A DNA stretch of 64,000 nucleotides from Phascolarctobacterium sp. (lineage in GTDB: Bacteria > Bacillota > Negativicutes > Acidaminococcales > Acidaminococcaceae): positions 1-64,000 of the forward strand of contig JAFUKD010000023.1 in NCBI GenBank assembly GCA_017467905.1, written 5' to 3'. Positions 36,875-46,462 of this stretch are shown here, piece by piece (position 1 is the stretch's first letter; each line of letters opens with the position of its first letter). The notes under the pieces were generated by a model, which saw only the letters and a list, made by a program, of their open reading frames with translations, had not been told where the DNA came from and did not search any database. The position numbers were made by a program, and so were the translations under genes.

Positions 36875-37816
36875 ATGAATCGAGTAAGAAAATTCGACTT
36901 AAGTGTTTTAGCTGCTAGCATCGCTATCTTCGCAGCTTTGCAGGGAATGATCTTTACCGGTATCATTGGTCCTTTCTGGGAACTGAACATCATTCTTATC
37001 TGCATCAACATTATTCTGGCTGTAAGCTTGAACCTTATCAATGGCTACACCGGTCAATTCTCCATTGGTCACGCAGGCTTTATGGCAGTTGGCGCTTACA
37101 CCAGTGCTGTTATTACTGTAAAGCTTGGCTTGCCTTATGAGCTTGGCTTGGTAGTTGCAACTATTTCCGCAGGCTTCTTAGGCTTCCTCATTGGTTTGCC
37201 CACTCTGCGCCTGAATGGTGACTATCTTGCTATTGCAACCTTGGGCTTGGGCGAAATCATCCGTATCTGCATCCTGAATATTGATTACGTTGGCGGCGCT
37301 TCCGGTTTGATGGGTATTCCCCGTTTGACCACCTTCGCTTATGTGTTCTGGATTATGATAGGTGTAATCTTTTTCATCAAAAACTTTAAGAACTCTGCTC
37401 CCGGTCGCTGCTGCCTGGCTATCCGTGAAAACGAAATCGCAGCAGATACTATGGGCATTAACACTACTAAATATAAAGTATTGGCTTTCACCTTGGGTGC
37501 TTCCTTCGCTGGTACTGCAGGTGCACTTTTTAGTCACTACTTCTTCCTGGCGCATCCCGCGTCCTTCACCTTCATGCGTTCCTTCGATATTTTAACCATG
37601 GTTGTACTGGGCGGTTTGGGTTCCATGACCGGTTCCATCACTGGCGCAATCCTTTTGACCTTTATTTCCGCTTTCTTGTCCGACTTCCCCGAATGGCGTA
37701 TGATTATCTATTCTGTTACCATGATTATCCTCATGCTGTATCGTCCCCAAGGCTTGTTTGGCAACAAAGAGCTTAGCTTGAAAATGTTTGGTTTAGGAGG
37801 TAAGGGCAATGGCTGA
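36875..37816 (+). CDS. livM: LivM: branched-chain amino acid permease
   Basis: This 313-residue permease shares the liv family pattern NLINGYTGQFSIGHAGFMAVGAY and the LGGLGSMTGSITGA loop. ATG 36875 follows AGGTGGG. livG overlaps its end by 8 bp, a sign of translational coupling. Confidence 0.93.
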   Translation: MNRVRKFDLSVLAASIAIFAALQGMIFTGIIGPFWELNIILICINIILAVSLNLINGYTGQFSIGHAGFMAVGAYTSAVITVKLGLPYELGLVVATISAGFLGFLIGLPTLRLNGDYLAIATLGLGEIIRICILNIDYVGGASGLMGIPRLTTFAYVFWIMIGVIFFIKNFKNSAPGRCCLAIRENEIAADTMGINTTKYKVLAFTLGASFAGTAGALFSHYFFLAHPASFTFMRSFDILTMVVLGGLGSMTGSITGAILLTFISAFLSDFPEWRMIIYSVTMIILMLYRPQGLFGNKELSLKMFGLGGKGNG

Positions 37817-38582
37817 ACTGTTAAAAGTAAATGACATTTCCATGGTCTTTGGTGGCTTGCGTGCAGTTTCCAACCTTACCATGCATATTGACAAGGGCGA
37901 GCTGATTGGTCTTATCGGTCCTAACGGCGCAGGCAAGACTACCGCCTTCAATATGATTACCGGCGTGTACACTCCTACCGAAGGCGAAATCTATTTCGCC
38001 GGAGAAAAGAGCAGCGGTAAAAAATCTTATCAGGTTACCCAAATGGGTATGGCACGTACCTTCCAAAACATCCGTCTGTTTTCTGAGCTGAGCGTTATTG
38101 ATAACGTAAAGATTGCTTACAATATGCACGTTTCCTACGGCTTGGTAAGCGCTATAGTCCGCAATGGCAAGTACATCAGCGAAGAAGAAATGATTACCCA
38201 AAAGGCATTGGAGCTTTTAAAAATCTTCCATTTGGAAGAAAAGGCTTACGAAGTGGCGAAGAACCTGCCCTACGGCGAACAACGCCGTTTGGAAATTGCC
38301 CGCGCACTTGCAACCGAACCTAAGCTTTTGCTTTTGGACGAACCGGCTGCAGGCATGAACCCTCAGGAAACTAAAGAGCTGATGGAAATGATTCGCTGGA
38401 TTCGCGACAAATTTGATTTGTCCATTCTGCTGATTGAACATGACATGGGCTTGGTAATGGGCGTTTGCGAGCGCATTTACGTTTTGGAATACGGCTGCCT
38501 TATTGCAGAAGGTACTCCTGACGAAATTAAAAATAACAAACGCGTTATTGAAGCTTATTTGGGCGAGGAGGTAATCAACTAA
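37809..38582 (+). CDS. livG: LivG: ABC ATPase for branched-chain amino acids
   Basis: This 257-residue ATPase has Walker A GPNGAGKTT, the signature segment LPYGEQRRLEIARAL and Walker B LLLLDEPAAGMNP, with the LivG-type C-terminal EAYLGEE. Its stop codon overlaps the livF start. It pairs with LivF on the cytoplasmic side. Confidence 0.95.
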   Translation: MAELLKVNDISMVFGGLRAVSNLTMHIDKGELIGLIGPNGAGKTTAFNMITGVYTPTEGEIYFAGEKSSGKKSYQVTQMGMARTFQNIRLFSELSVIDNVKIAYNMHVSYGLVSAIVRNGKYISEEEMITQKALELLKIFHLEEKAYEVAKNLPYGEQRRLEIARALATEPKLLLLDEPAAGMNPQETKELMEMIRWIRDKFDLSILLIEHDMGLVMGVCERIYVLEYGCLIAEGTPDEIKNNKRVIEAYLGEEVIN

Positions 38583-39286
38583 TGTTAAGAGTTGAAGATA
38601 TCAATGTATATTACGGTGCCATCCACGCCATTAAAGGTATTAGCCTGGATGTTCCCGATGGAGAAATTGTTGCCCTCATCGGTTCCAACGGCGCAGGTAA
38701 ATCTACAACCTTGCGTACCATCTCCGGTTTGATGAGACCTAAAACCGGCAGAATCATGTATGACGGTGAAGATATTACCGGTGTACCTGCTCATAAAATT
38801 GTAGGCAAGGGCTTGTGCCAAGTTCCCGAAGGCCGTCACGTATTTGCAAACATGACCGTTATGGAAAACTTGGAGCTGGGCGCATACCTGCGTAGCGATA
38901 AAGATGGCATTGCCAAGGATATGGAAGCTGTATTTGAAAAATTCCCCCGCTTGTTAGAGCGTAAGGATCAAATTTCCGGTACTCTTTCCGGTGGCGAACA
39001 ACAAATGCTGGCTATGGCACGCGCTTTGATGAGCCGTCCTAAATTATTGCTTTTGGACGAACCCTCCATGGGTTTGGCACCATTGCTTGTTAAAGAAATT
39101 TTTAATATAATTAAAGAGATTAATGCTGGCGGCACCACTGTTCTGCTGGTAGAACAAAACGCAAATATGGCTTTGTCCATTGCTGATAAGGCATACGTGC
39201 TGGAAACCGGACGTATTACCTTGAGCGGTACTGCTGCAGAGCTGGCAAGCAGTGAAGAAGTACGCAAAGCATATCTTGGTGGTTAA
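38582..39286 (+). CDS. livF: LivF: ABC ATPase for branched-chain amino acids
   Basis: This 234-residue ATPase has Walker A GSNGAGKST, signature LSGGEQQMLAMARAL and Walker B LLLLDEPSMGLAP, the LivF type. It overlaps livG by one base. The CBS-ACT gene follows 25 bp later with its own ribosome site. Confidence 0.95.
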   Translation: MLRVEDINVYYGAIHAIKGISLDVPDGEIVALIGSNGAGKSTTLRTISGLMRPKTGRIMYDGEDITGVPAHKIVGKGLCQVPEGRHVFANMTVMENLELGAYLRSDKDGIAKDMEAVFEKFPRLLERKDQISGTLSGGEQQMLAMARALMSRPKLLLLDEPSMGLAPLLVKEIFNIIKEINAGGTTVLLVEQNANMALSIADKAYVLETGRITLSGTAAELASSEEVRKAYLGG

Positions 39287-39311
39287 TAGTTTAAGGAGCG
39301 TGTTTTAAAGA

Positions 39312-39971
39312 ATGTTAGTAAAAGCTTTTATGACTCCCGTTGTTGTTACTGTACGTGAAGACCAATCCATGTTGGAAGCACGTGAAACTATGCGTGGCAA
39401 GAACCTTAACAGCTTGCCGGTTGTTGACGATTTGAAACGTGTACGCGGTATCATCACCGCTGAAGATATCGGTAAGGCTTCTCCCAGTGATGCAAGCACC
39501 CTGTCCCGTTACGAAGCAAACTACCTGCTGGGTCGTTTGAAAGTTCGCGACATTATGAGCCGCACTGTTATCACCGTTGATGCAGAAGATACCATTGAAT
39601 ATGTAGCTTACAAGCTGTATAAACACAGAGTAAATGCTCTGCCTGTTGTTGACGAAAACAATAAATTGGTTGGCATTATCTCCCAAACCGATATCTTCCG
39701 TGCGTTCGTAGAAATTATGTCCATGGACCGCAGCTGTACCCGTATCACCTTCAACTCCGGTGATAAGGTAGGTGTTGTTGCAGAAGTTTCCAACCTGTTC
39801 AGAGAAGCAGGCATTAACATTATCTCTATCGTTAGCCGCAACATGGGTGAAGCTGGCGCAGAAATCGTAGTTCGCGCTGACCTGTCCAATCACGGCATGG
39901 CTATTATCGAAAGCATCCGCGAAGCTGGCTACGAAATCAGCGATATCGTAACCTACGAAGGGATAGAATAA
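39312..39971 (+). CDS. CBS-CBS-ACT sensor protein at the end of the liv operon
   Basis: This 219-residue protein carries two CBS domains (MTPVVVTVREDQSMLEAR; RDIMSRTVITVDAEDTIEY) that commonly bind adenine nucleotides. A C-terminal ACT domain (VGVVAEVSNLFREAGINIISI) of the amino-acid-binding type follows. It resembles AcuB-like proteins. Sitting directly after livF, it could read amino acid and energy status for transport control (inference). No DNA-binding or enzyme domain is seen. Confidence 0.85.
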   Translation: MLVKAFMTPVVVTVREDQSMLEARETMRGKNLNSLPVVDDLKRVRGIITAEDIGKASPSDASTLSRYEANYLLGRLKVRDIMSRTVITVDAEDTIEYVAYKLYKHRVNALPVVDENNKLVGIISQTDIFRAFVEIMSMDRSCTRITFNSGDKVGVVAEVSNLFREAGINIISIVSRNMGEAGAEIVVRADLSNHGMAIIESIREAGYEISDIVTYEGIE

Positions 39972-39972
39972 A

Positions 39973-40167
39973 ATGCTGAAAGGCGTTACCTTTCATGTGG
40001 GGGATAGGGTAATTATGAAGAAACCTCATCCCTGCGGCAGTAACCAATGGGAAATTACCAGAACAGGTATGGATTTTGGGATTAAATGCTGTGGCTGCGG
40101 GCATTTCGTAATGCTTCCCCGTGTGAAATTTGAAAAGGCTGTTAAAGTCATTGTGCCTAAAGAGTAA
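39973..40167 (+). CDS. DUF951 small zinc-site protein
   Basis: This 64-residue protein begins one base after the CBS-ACT stop. It fits DUF951: GDRVIMKKPHPCGSNQWEI and IKCCGCGHFVMLPRVKFEK, with C22 and the C-C-x-C group able to hold a metal. The role is unknown. In Firmicutes DUF951 genes often lie near ychF, as here 1.6 kb away. Confidence 0.85.
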   Translation: MLKGVTFHVGDRVIMKKPHPCGSNQWEITRTGMDFGIKCCGCGHFVMLPRVKFEKAVKVIVPKE

Positions 40168-40202
40168 AAAAATCGCGGTTCCGTTTGGAACTGCGATTTT
40201 TT
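40168..40202 (+). terminator. Terminator of the liv operon
   Basis: AAATCGC-GTTCC stem, loop GTTT, GGAAC-GCGATTTTTT. Confidence 0.8.
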
Positions 40203-40244
40203 ATGTTATAATGAAGATATATTATAGCTCGTGAGGTGAAGTTT

Positions 40245-40955
40245 ATGAGAAAATCCCTGCTGGTATTAATGTTAGCTTGCATCTTTACTTTGATTAATGC
40301 TGTGGCTGCCTTGGCGTACAACCCCGGACAACGCACCATTCAGCTTTTGGGCAGCACCTTGAACAGTGACAAGCAGCCTGTGCATTTGGTAGTAACTCAA
40401 AAAATTGACATGGCAGAAATCCTTACTCCTGAAGCTTACAACAAGCTTACAACTGCGCAAAAGGTACGTTACAGCCGCACTGAATATAATGAAGCCAATG
40501 GCATCAACGCAGAACGCAACACTATGACCGATGGCGAAGGTAAGGTTATCAGCGATACCAACACCTTCATTAAAGGTGGCTACTGGTACACCATTGATTA
40601 CGTTAACAAAACCTATGACCGTTTGCCGGAGCTTCCTGGTATGAGCATGCCCTTTGCAGAAACCTTGATTAGCTGGTTTGGCGTAAGACCGGAAGGCGGC
40701 GTGGATGCCGTTACCGGTTATGATTATGACAAAATGACCAAGGGCAGCAACTCCCTGTACTTCTATTATGAAAAGGACACTGCCAACTGGAAAGGCTACG
40801 AAGTTAGCTACCTGCCTATGTTCAAGGTAGAAGAGGTTAGCAATGTAGTAAATGCAGAAGCTGCTTTTGCACTGCCTCCTGCTGATTTCAAACAGAAGGC
40901 TAACGAGGGGATGCGTAATTTTGCTAATCGCTTAATGGGTGCTGGAAAGAAATAA
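40245..40955 (+). CDS. Secreted protein of unknown function
   Basis: This 236-residue protein has an N-terminal signal peptide (MRKSLLVLMLACIFTLINAV, then AALA). The body (RTIQLLGSTLNSDKQPVHLV; DTNTFIKGGYWYTIDYVNKTYDRLP) looks like a small beta-rich envelope protein. ATG 40245 follows GTGAGGTGAAG. No family recognised; it stands alone between two terminators. Confidence 0.6.
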   Translation: MRKSLLVLMLACIFTLINAVAALAYNPGQRTIQLLGSTLNSDKQPVHLVVTQKIDMAEILTPEAYNKLTTAQKVRYSRTEYNEANGINAERNTMTDGEGKVISDTNTFIKGGYWYTIDYVNKTYDRLPELPGMSMPFAETLISWFGVRPEGGVDAVTGYDYDKMTKGSNSLYFYYEKDTANWKGYEVSYLPMFKVEEVSNVVNAEAAFALPPADFKQKANEGMRNFANRLMGAGKK

Positions 40956-40976
40956 TCCCAAATGTTTTAATGCTTT

Positions 40977-41032
40977 AAAAACCACTTACTTGTCATATGT
41001 ATAATACATAGTGCGACGTAAGTGGTTTTTTA
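40977..41032 (+). terminator. Long hairpin terminator
   Basis: AACCACTTAC ... GTAAGTGGTTTTTT with an inner AT-rich loop. Confidence 0.7.
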
Positions 41033-41183
41033 CATAAAAATATAAGCTCTTAAATGTTTGTAGAAGAAAGCAGGGACACATAATCTTAACATTGCTCACA
41101 AAGTGTTTTCTGTACAAGTGGAGTGGCGAGGCATAGAATAAAAGTGCAAAAAGAATTTTAGATTCTTTAAGGAGGTTTTATAT

Positions 41184-41660
41184 ATGCTTAAAAAATTATT
41201 TGTAGCTACTGCCGCTTTGGGCGTAATGTTATTTTCTACCAGTGCCTTTGCAGCCGTAAGAGGCAATGATGCTGTGGAAGCAGCAAAAACAAAATTGCCG
41301 GAATCCATTGTGGTTATGGGTTATGACGAAGGGCAGGACACTGCCATTGTCAACTTCCGCGATACTGATAGTCTGCTTGACTACGCAGTGGAAGTTTCCC
41401 TTGAAACCGGCAAGGTTTTGAAGATGGATGTAGAAGGCGCTTCCATTCATGGCAGTACCATTATCACCAAAAGCTTCGAAGATATTGAAGCCATTGTTTT
41501 GAGCGAATACCCTGACGCTCAAGAAATGATTATCACCACTGGTCAAGACGGCAACAACACTTATTATGATGTAGTGTTCGCTACTGACGAATACGCAGCA
41601 GAACTGAAAGTGAACCCGGTAACCGGTGCGTTCTCTGAAAGAGAATATGTTTTCTTCTGA
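41184..41660 (+). CDS. Secreted PepSY-like protein
   Basis: This 158-residue protein has a signal peptide (to AFA, ~23 residues) followed by two PepSY-like beta units (NDAVEAAKTKLPESIVVMG ... VEVSLETGKVLKMDVEG; KSFEDIEAIVLSEYPDA ... AELKVNPVTGAFSERE). PepSY domains often restrain peptidases or sense metal or acid; the role here is unknown. A good AAGGAGGTTT site precedes the start. Confidence 0.65.
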   Translation: MLKKLFVATAALGVMLFSTSAFAAVRGNDAVEAAKTKLPESIVVMGYDEGQDTAIVNFRDTDSLLDYAVEVSLETGKVLKMDVEGASIHGSTIITKSFEDIEAIVLSEYPDAQEMIITTGQDGNNTYYDVVFATDEYAAELKVNPVTGAFSEREYVFF

Positions 41661-41679
41661 TAAAGTAGGTTAGAACACG

Positions 41680-41709
41680 AGGCGAGCGTAACTGCTCGCC
41701 TTATTTTAT
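41680..41709 (+). terminator. Terminator
   Basis: GGCGAGC stem with loop GTAACT and a T-rich run. Confidence 0.75.
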
Positions 41710-41812
41710 TTGTAGGAACAGAGCAAATCATTGCAATAACACTCCTTTTAAGATAAAATAATATAGATATAAAAGGTTACAATCTGTAAATATAAATTAA
41801 GGAGAGATTATT

Positions 41813-42919
41813 GTGAGCACTAATTTAGAAGTAGGTATCGTAGGCTTGCCTAACGTTGGCAAAAGCACTTTGTTTAACGCAATCACCAAAGCTGGCGCAG
41901 AAGCAGCTAACTATCCCTTCTGTACTATTGAACCCAACGTAGGTATTGTTGATGTTCCTGATAAAAGATTGGATGTTTTAAGCGAAATGTTCAAGTCTAA
42001 AAGAATTGTTCCTGCGGCAATGCGCTTTGTTGATATTGCAGGCTTGGTAAAGGGCGCTTCCAAGGGTGAAGGCTTGGGTAATAAATTCTTGGCACACATC
42101 CGCGAGGTGGACGCTGTTGCTCAAGTAGTACGCTGCTTTGAAGATAGCAACATTACCCACGTTGAAGGCAGCATTGACCCTTTGCGTGATATTGAAATCA
42201 TTAATACTGAGCTGTGCCTTGCTGATATGGAATCTGTGGAAAAAAGAATGGAACGCCTTGTTAAGCTGTTAAAGACTGGCGACAAGAAAGCTCCTCTGGA
42301 AAAGGCTTGCCTGGAAAAAGTTTTGGAAGGCTTGGGCGATGCAGTTCCCGCTCGTCGTATGGGCTTGACCGATGACGAAAAAGATTTCCTGAAAGAATTG
42401 CATCTCTTGACCATGAAGCCTGTACTTTACATCACCAATGTTGCTGAAGGTGAAGTAGCAGATACCTCTGACAACCAGCATGTACAAGCAGTGGTTAAGT
42501 ATGCTGAAGAAGAGGGTGCAGAAGTTATTGTGGTTTCTGCAAAAATGGAAAGCGAAATTGCTGAATTGGATGATGAATCCGCAAAAGAATTCTTGGAAAT
42601 GGCAGGCCTTTCCGAAACCGGTTTGGATAGACTTATCAAAGCTGGCTTTAAGCTTTTGGGTTTGCAAACCTACCTGACTGCTGGCGAAATGGAATCCCGT
42701 GCTTGGACCATTACTCGTGGTACTAAAGCTCCCCAGGCTGCAGGCAAAATTCATACGGATTTTGAACGTGGCTTCATTCGCGCAGAGATTGTTTCCTACG
42801 ACGACCTTGTTACCTGCGGTTCTAAGGCAGCTGCCCGCGAAAAGGGACTTGTTCGCCTTGAGGGTAAGGAGTATGTTATGCAGGATGGGGACGTAGTAGA
42901 GTTCCGTTTTAACGTATAA
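41813..42919 (+). CDS. ychF: YchF/OLA1-type GTPase-like ATPase
   Basis: This 368-residue Obg-related P-loop protein has the motif [12 protein letters not shown] (residues 10-21), followed by the switch region and the C-terminal TGS-like domain ([13 protein letters not shown] ... [15 protein letters not shown]). It starts at GTG after GGAGAG. YchF proteins bind ribosomes and prefer ATP in many species. A structured repeat lies directly after the stop. Confidence 0.95.
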   Translation: MSTNLEVGIVGLPNVGKSTLFNAITKAGAEAANYPFCTIEPNVGIVDVPDKRLDVLSEMFKSKRIVPAAMRFVDIAGLVKGASKGEGLGNKFLAHIREVDAVAQVVRCFEDSNITHVEGSIDPLRDIEIINTELCLADMESVEKRMERLVKLLKTGDKKAPLEKACLEKVLEGLGDAVPARRMGLTDDEKDFLKELHLLTMKPVLYITNVAEGEVADTSDNQHVQAVVKYAEEEGAEVIVVSAKMESEIAELDDESAKEFLEMAGLSETGLDRLIKAGFKLLGLQTYLTAGEMESRAWTITRGTKAPQAAGKIHTDFERGFIRAEIVSYDDLVTCGSKAAAREKGLVRLEGKEYVMQDGDVVEFRFNV

Positions 42920-43042
42920 AAATTGCTATAAGCACCATTATGCTTTGTCGCAGTTTGTTTACTCGCTCGACGTACGTTTAGTACGCCGTCGCTTCATAAA
43001 CTTCACTGCTTCGCGCCTTCTGGCACTTCTAACAATTTTTGG
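42917..43042. repeat. ~120-bp palindromic repeat, copy 1
   Basis: This intergenic element follows ychF. It contains ATAAGCACCATTATGCTTTG, a central hairpin (CGACGTAC, loop, GTACGCCGTCG) and CACTGCTTCGCGCCTTC-TGGCACTTCTAA. Related copies are at 46695-46814, 59308-59431 and 63676-63786, always in the spacer next to a gene end. Confidence 0.7.
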
Positions 43043-43050
43043 AAAAAGGA

Positions 43051-43094
43051 AGGCTCCCTCCTGGGGGAGCTGTCAGCGTAGCTGACTGAAGGAG
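43051..43094. repeat. Short GC-rich repeat with two hairpins
   Basis: AGGCTCCCTCCTGGGGGAGC followed by TGTCAGCGTAGCTGACTGAA and GGAG. This motif type recurs in many gut Firmicute genomes as a short interspersed repeat. Its last bases provide the AAGGAG ribosome site for the next gene. Confidence 0.55.
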
Positions 43095-43099
43095 TTTAT

Positions 43100-43876
43100 A
43101 TGATTTTCGATACTCACATGCATTGCGACTTCTCCACCGATAGCAGTATGACCTTAGAAGAAGCAATAGCAGCCGCTGAAAAAGAAAATATTGGTATGAT
43201 TGTTACGGAGCATTGGGATTACGATTACCCAACTAACCCCAGCGAGTTTATCTTTGACCTGAATGCCTACTACGCTAAGATTAGCAAGCTGCGTAGCGAC
43301 AGGGTGCTTATCGGTATTGAGATTGGTATGCAGGTTCATACCTTGGAACTGGATAAGAATGTTTCGGCAAGCCAAAAGTTCGATTATGTGCTTGGCTCCA
43401 TCCATTGTATGAAGCGTAAGGATTTGTACGAAGAATATTGTTACGAAGGCTTGACCAGGCAGGAAGCGGTGCGTCAATTTTTAGAGGACAGTATTTACTG
43501 TGTAACCAATAATACTGATTTTGATTCCTTCGCCCACATTGATTACCTTACCCGTTACTGGATTTACAAGGATGAATACCTTTATTATGCAGATGCGCCT
43601 GAACTTTTTGACGAGCTGTTCAAAGTTTTAATTGCAGAGAACAAGGCTATTGAAATTAACACTCGCCGTTTGGATGACCAAAAGGCTATTGATGCTCTCG
43701 TAGTTTTGTACAAGCGCTTCCGCGAGCTTGGCGGCAAGTACTGTACTTTGGGCAGTGATGCTCATTACGCAGAGCATGTGGGCAGGCGTATGGATGTTGC
43801 TCTTGCTATCGCCAAAGAGTGCGGACTTACTCCTGTTTACTTTAAAAACAGAAAAATGCAAATTATGGATATATAA
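43100..43876 (+). CDS. PHP-domain histidinol-phosphatase-like protein
   Basis: This 258-residue PHP metal-phosphoesterase starts MIFDTHMHCDFSTDSS with metal-binding HxH (H6, H8). It continues IVTEHWDYDYP, YVLGSIHCM, and GSDAHYAEHVGRR near the C-terminus. Relatives include HisK histidinol-phosphate phosphatases; substrate is not certain. The ribosome site AAGGAG is the end of the upstream repeat, with 5 bp spacing. Confidence 0.8.
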   Translation: MIFDTHMHCDFSTDSSMTLEEAIAAAEKENIGMIVTEHWDYDYPTNPSEFIFDLNAYYAKISKLRSDRVLIGIEIGMQVHTLELDKNVSASQKFDYVLGSIHCMKRKDLYEEYCYEGLTRQEAVRQFLEDSIYCVTNNTDFDSFAHIDYLTRYWIYKDEYLYYADAPELFDELFKVLIAENKAIEINTRRLDDQKAIDALVVLYKRFRELGGKYCTLGSDAHYAEHVGRRMDVALAIAKECGLTPVYFKNRKMQIMDI

Positions 43877-43881
43877 TTTAT

Positions 43882-43915
43882 GGCTCCGATGTTCCTTTGA
43901 ATATCGGAGCTTTGC
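43882..43915 (+). terminator. Terminator
   Basis: GCTCCGAT ... ATCGGAGC stem with a T-rich tail. Confidence 0.7.
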
Positions 43916-44083
43916 TAATATTGTTTCATAATAGAAGGGCGTTAGAAAAATTAGTGTACCAAATTTTCGCTTTGGAGTGTTGCTGTAATATAGATATTTT
44001 TCATTTATTTAGTACACATTATGTTATAATAAATAAGTGACTACTTAGTCAAAACATTTTTCGCAGGAGGGGAGGTTCAGAAA

Positions 44084-45430
44084 ATGCTTCAAAATATGAC
44101 CGAAGGTAAACCCTTAAAGTTGATTTTACCCTTTATGGTTCCGCTACTCATAGGCAATATTTTCCAACAATTATATAATATTGCAGATATCATTATTGTT
44201 GGGCGTACTATTGGCGTAGCTGCTTTGGCTGCTGTTGGTGCGGTGTCACCGCTTTTTATGATGCAGGTTGTTATTACCATTGGTTTGGGAAATGGTTTTA
44301 CTGTTGTTACGGGACAACGCTACGGCGCAGGAGATATGGAAGGTATGCGGCGCAGTATTGCTACGGGCGTAGTCCTAAGCCTGCTGTTTGTTTTCATCAT
44401 TATGGGGTTAACATATTCTTCCATTGATTATGTAATAGCATTGATGAACATTCCCGCAGAGCTTATTAGTGATGCGCGTAGTTATGTGCTGATTATTACC
44501 GACGGCTTGATTGCCATGATGGGTTATAATTTTCTTTCTGCAGTGATGCGTTCCTTGGGCGATAGCAAAACGCCCTTGTACTTTTTGATAGTTGCAACCA
44601 TTGCCAATATTATTTTGGCGCTGGTGTTCATCATCTGGTTTGGTTGGGGGGTACCGGGTAGTGCAGTTGCTTTGGTTATTGCCCAGGCAATATCGGCAAT
44701 TTTATGCTTAGCTTACATTTATAAACGCTTTCCTCAGCTGCATATAAGAAAAAAAGATATTTGCCTGACTAAGGCAGAGCTGTGGGAGCATTTACGAATG
44801 GGCTTGCCCATGGCGGTGCAGTTTGCTGTGCTTAGCTTGAGCATTATCTTTATGCAGTCCATCTGTAATAAATTTGGTGCCAACACTATTGCAGGCTTCA
44901 CTACTGCTATGCGCGTAGAACAGCTTGCCGTACAACCTATGATTTCCTTTGGCTTGGCGATAGCGGTTTTTACAGCGCAAAACTTTGGCGCGCGCCGCTT
45001 CGATAGAATTCGCGAAGCCATCAAAAAATGTTCCCTGATTATTTTAGTGTTCAGCTGCTTTGCCGCAGCGTTGATGTTCCTTTTCGGCAAGGATATTATT
45101 GGTATCTTCCTTGACAATCCGGAAGCAGAAGTTTTGCAGGCGGCATATTTGTATATTACCTATTCCGTACCCTTTTACTTTTTCTTTAGCCAGATGTTTA
45201 TTTATCGTAATGCTTGTCAGGGAATGGGTATTGCCATGATTCCCATGATGACCGGTATTGTAGAACTGTTCGTGCGCACGGGGGTAGCGGTGTTCCTGAC
45301 AGATAGTCATGGTTATTTGGGGATTTGTCTTGCTTCGCCCATTGCTTGGGTGAGCAGCTTTAGCGTAGCTTATTTTAGCTATCGTTATTTTATTAGGGTG
45401 TTAGAACGTACTACGCAGTTGAAGGCGTAA
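44084..45430 (+). CDS. MATE-family efflux transporter
   Basis: This is a 448-residue protein with 12 predicted membrane segments, MATE type (LQPLKLILPFMVPLLIGNIFQQ-like start, LYNIADIIIVGRTIGVAALAAVG, YRNACQGMGIAMIPMMTGIVE). It exports drugs or metabolites against Na+ or H+. Strong GGAGGGGAGG ribosome site. The EamA exporter gene follows 32 bp later, likely in the same operon. Confidence 0.92.
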   Translation: MLQNMTEGKPLKLILPFMVPLLIGNIFQQLYNIADIIIVGRTIGVAALAAVGAVSPLFMMQVVITIGLGNGFTVVTGQRYGAGDMEGMRRSIATGVVLSLLFVFIIMGLTYSSIDYVIALMNIPAELISDARSYVLIITDGLIAMMGYNFLSAVMRSLGDSKTPLYFLIVATIANIILALVFIIWFGWGVPGSAVALVIAQAISAILCLAYIYKRFPQLHIRKKDICLTKAELWEHLRMGLPMAVQFAVLSLSIIFMQSICNKFGANTIAGFTTAMRVEQLAVQPMISFGLAIAVFTAQNFGARRFDRIREAIKKCSLIILVFSCFAAALMFLFGKDIIGIFLDNPEAEVLQAAYLYITYSVPFYFFFSQMFIYRNACQGMGIAMIPMMTGIVELFVRTGVAVFLTDSHGYLGICLASPIAWVSSFSVAYFSYRYFIRVLERTTQLKA

Positions 45431-45462
45431 GCTAAGAAAAATATTGAGAGGAAAGTTTTGTT

Positions 45463-46338
45463 ATGATGAAAGCCTTTAACCCCCGCCTTATGCTTGTGGC
45501 ATCTATGACCATCTTTGGTACCCTGGGAATCTTTGTACGCAACATTCCCGTTGCTTCCGGAGAATTAGCTCTGTACAGAGCAGTGCTTGCCGCTACGCTG
45601 ATAGCAGCGTTCTTATTTGTAACGAAGCAAAAAATTCCCTTTGCCAATATTCGGAAGGAAGTTCCCTTGCTGCTGGCATCCGGTGTTGCCATGGGTATTA
45701 ACTGGATTCTGCTTTTCGAAGCTTATAAGTACACTACTGTTTCCCTTGCTACTTTAAGCTATTATTTTGCTCCGGTAATCGTAACGGTGGTTTGCCCCAT
45801 TCTTTTTAAGGAGAAGTTGACCAGTAAGCAAATCATTTGCTTTGTAATGTCCACCTTAGGTTTGGTAATGATTACCGGTATTGGAGACGTAGGGGGTAGC
45901 AGTGATTTTCTGGGCATACTGTTTGGCTTAGGGGCAGCAGTGTTCTACGCCACAGTAATTCTTTTGAATAAGTTTATCAAAAACGTGGATGGTATTCACA
46001 GAACCTTTCTGCAGTTTATCTCTGCGATTGTAACTTTGTTGCCCTACGTTTTGCTCACCAGTGGGGTGAGTTTAATTGGTATGAATTGTCTTGGCTGGGT
46101 TAACCTGCTCATCGTAGGCTTTATTCATACGGGTGTAACCTACTGTATGTATTTTTCTTCGCTGAAGGAATTGCCCGGACAAAAGGCGGCAATTCTTAGC
46201 TATATTGACCCGCTGGTAGCAGTGTTGATTTCTGTTACTGTTTTAGGTGAAAGCATGACCCTGTGGCAGGTGGTTGGCGGTATGTTAATTTTAGGCTTTA
46301 CCCTTTGGAACGAGATTTCTCCTAAAGCGGAGGAGTAG
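45463..46338 (+). CDS. EamA/DMT-family transporter
   Basis: This 291-residue protein has ten membrane helices in two EamA repeats (first FGTLGIFVRNIPVASGELALYRA; second FGLGAAVFYATVILLNKFI to ESMTLWQVVGGMLILGFTL). It probably exports metabolites or amino acids. It ends near a bidirectional terminator facing copZ. Confidence 0.9.
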   Translation: MMKAFNPRLMLVASMTIFGTLGIFVRNIPVASGELALYRAVLAATLIAAFLFVTKQKIPFANIRKEVPLLLASGVAMGINWILLFEAYKYTTVSLATLSYYFAPVIVTVVCPILFKEKLTSKQIICFVMSTLGLVMITGIGDVGGSSDFLGILFGLGAAVFYATVILLNKFIKNVDGIHRTFLQFISAIVTLLPYVLLTSGVSLIGMNCLGWVNLLIVGFIHTGVTYCMYFSSLKELPGQKAAILSYIDPLVAVLISVTVLGESMTLWQVVGGMLILGFTLWNEISPKAEE

Positions 46339-46388
46339 GGTAAAAACAAAAGACGCCTTGTGATTTGCAAGGGCTCTACAAAAAATAA

Positions 46389-46440
46389 AAAGCAGATGAA
46401 TTTTAGCTTTACACTAAAGTTTCATCTGCTTTCTTTTTTA
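46389..46440. terminator. Bidirectional terminator
   Basis: A 12-bp stem (AAAGCAGATGAA / TTCATCTGCTTT) with T runs on both strands. Confidence 0.75.
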
Positions 46441-46462
46441 TAGAGGGCTTACTCTATAAAGC

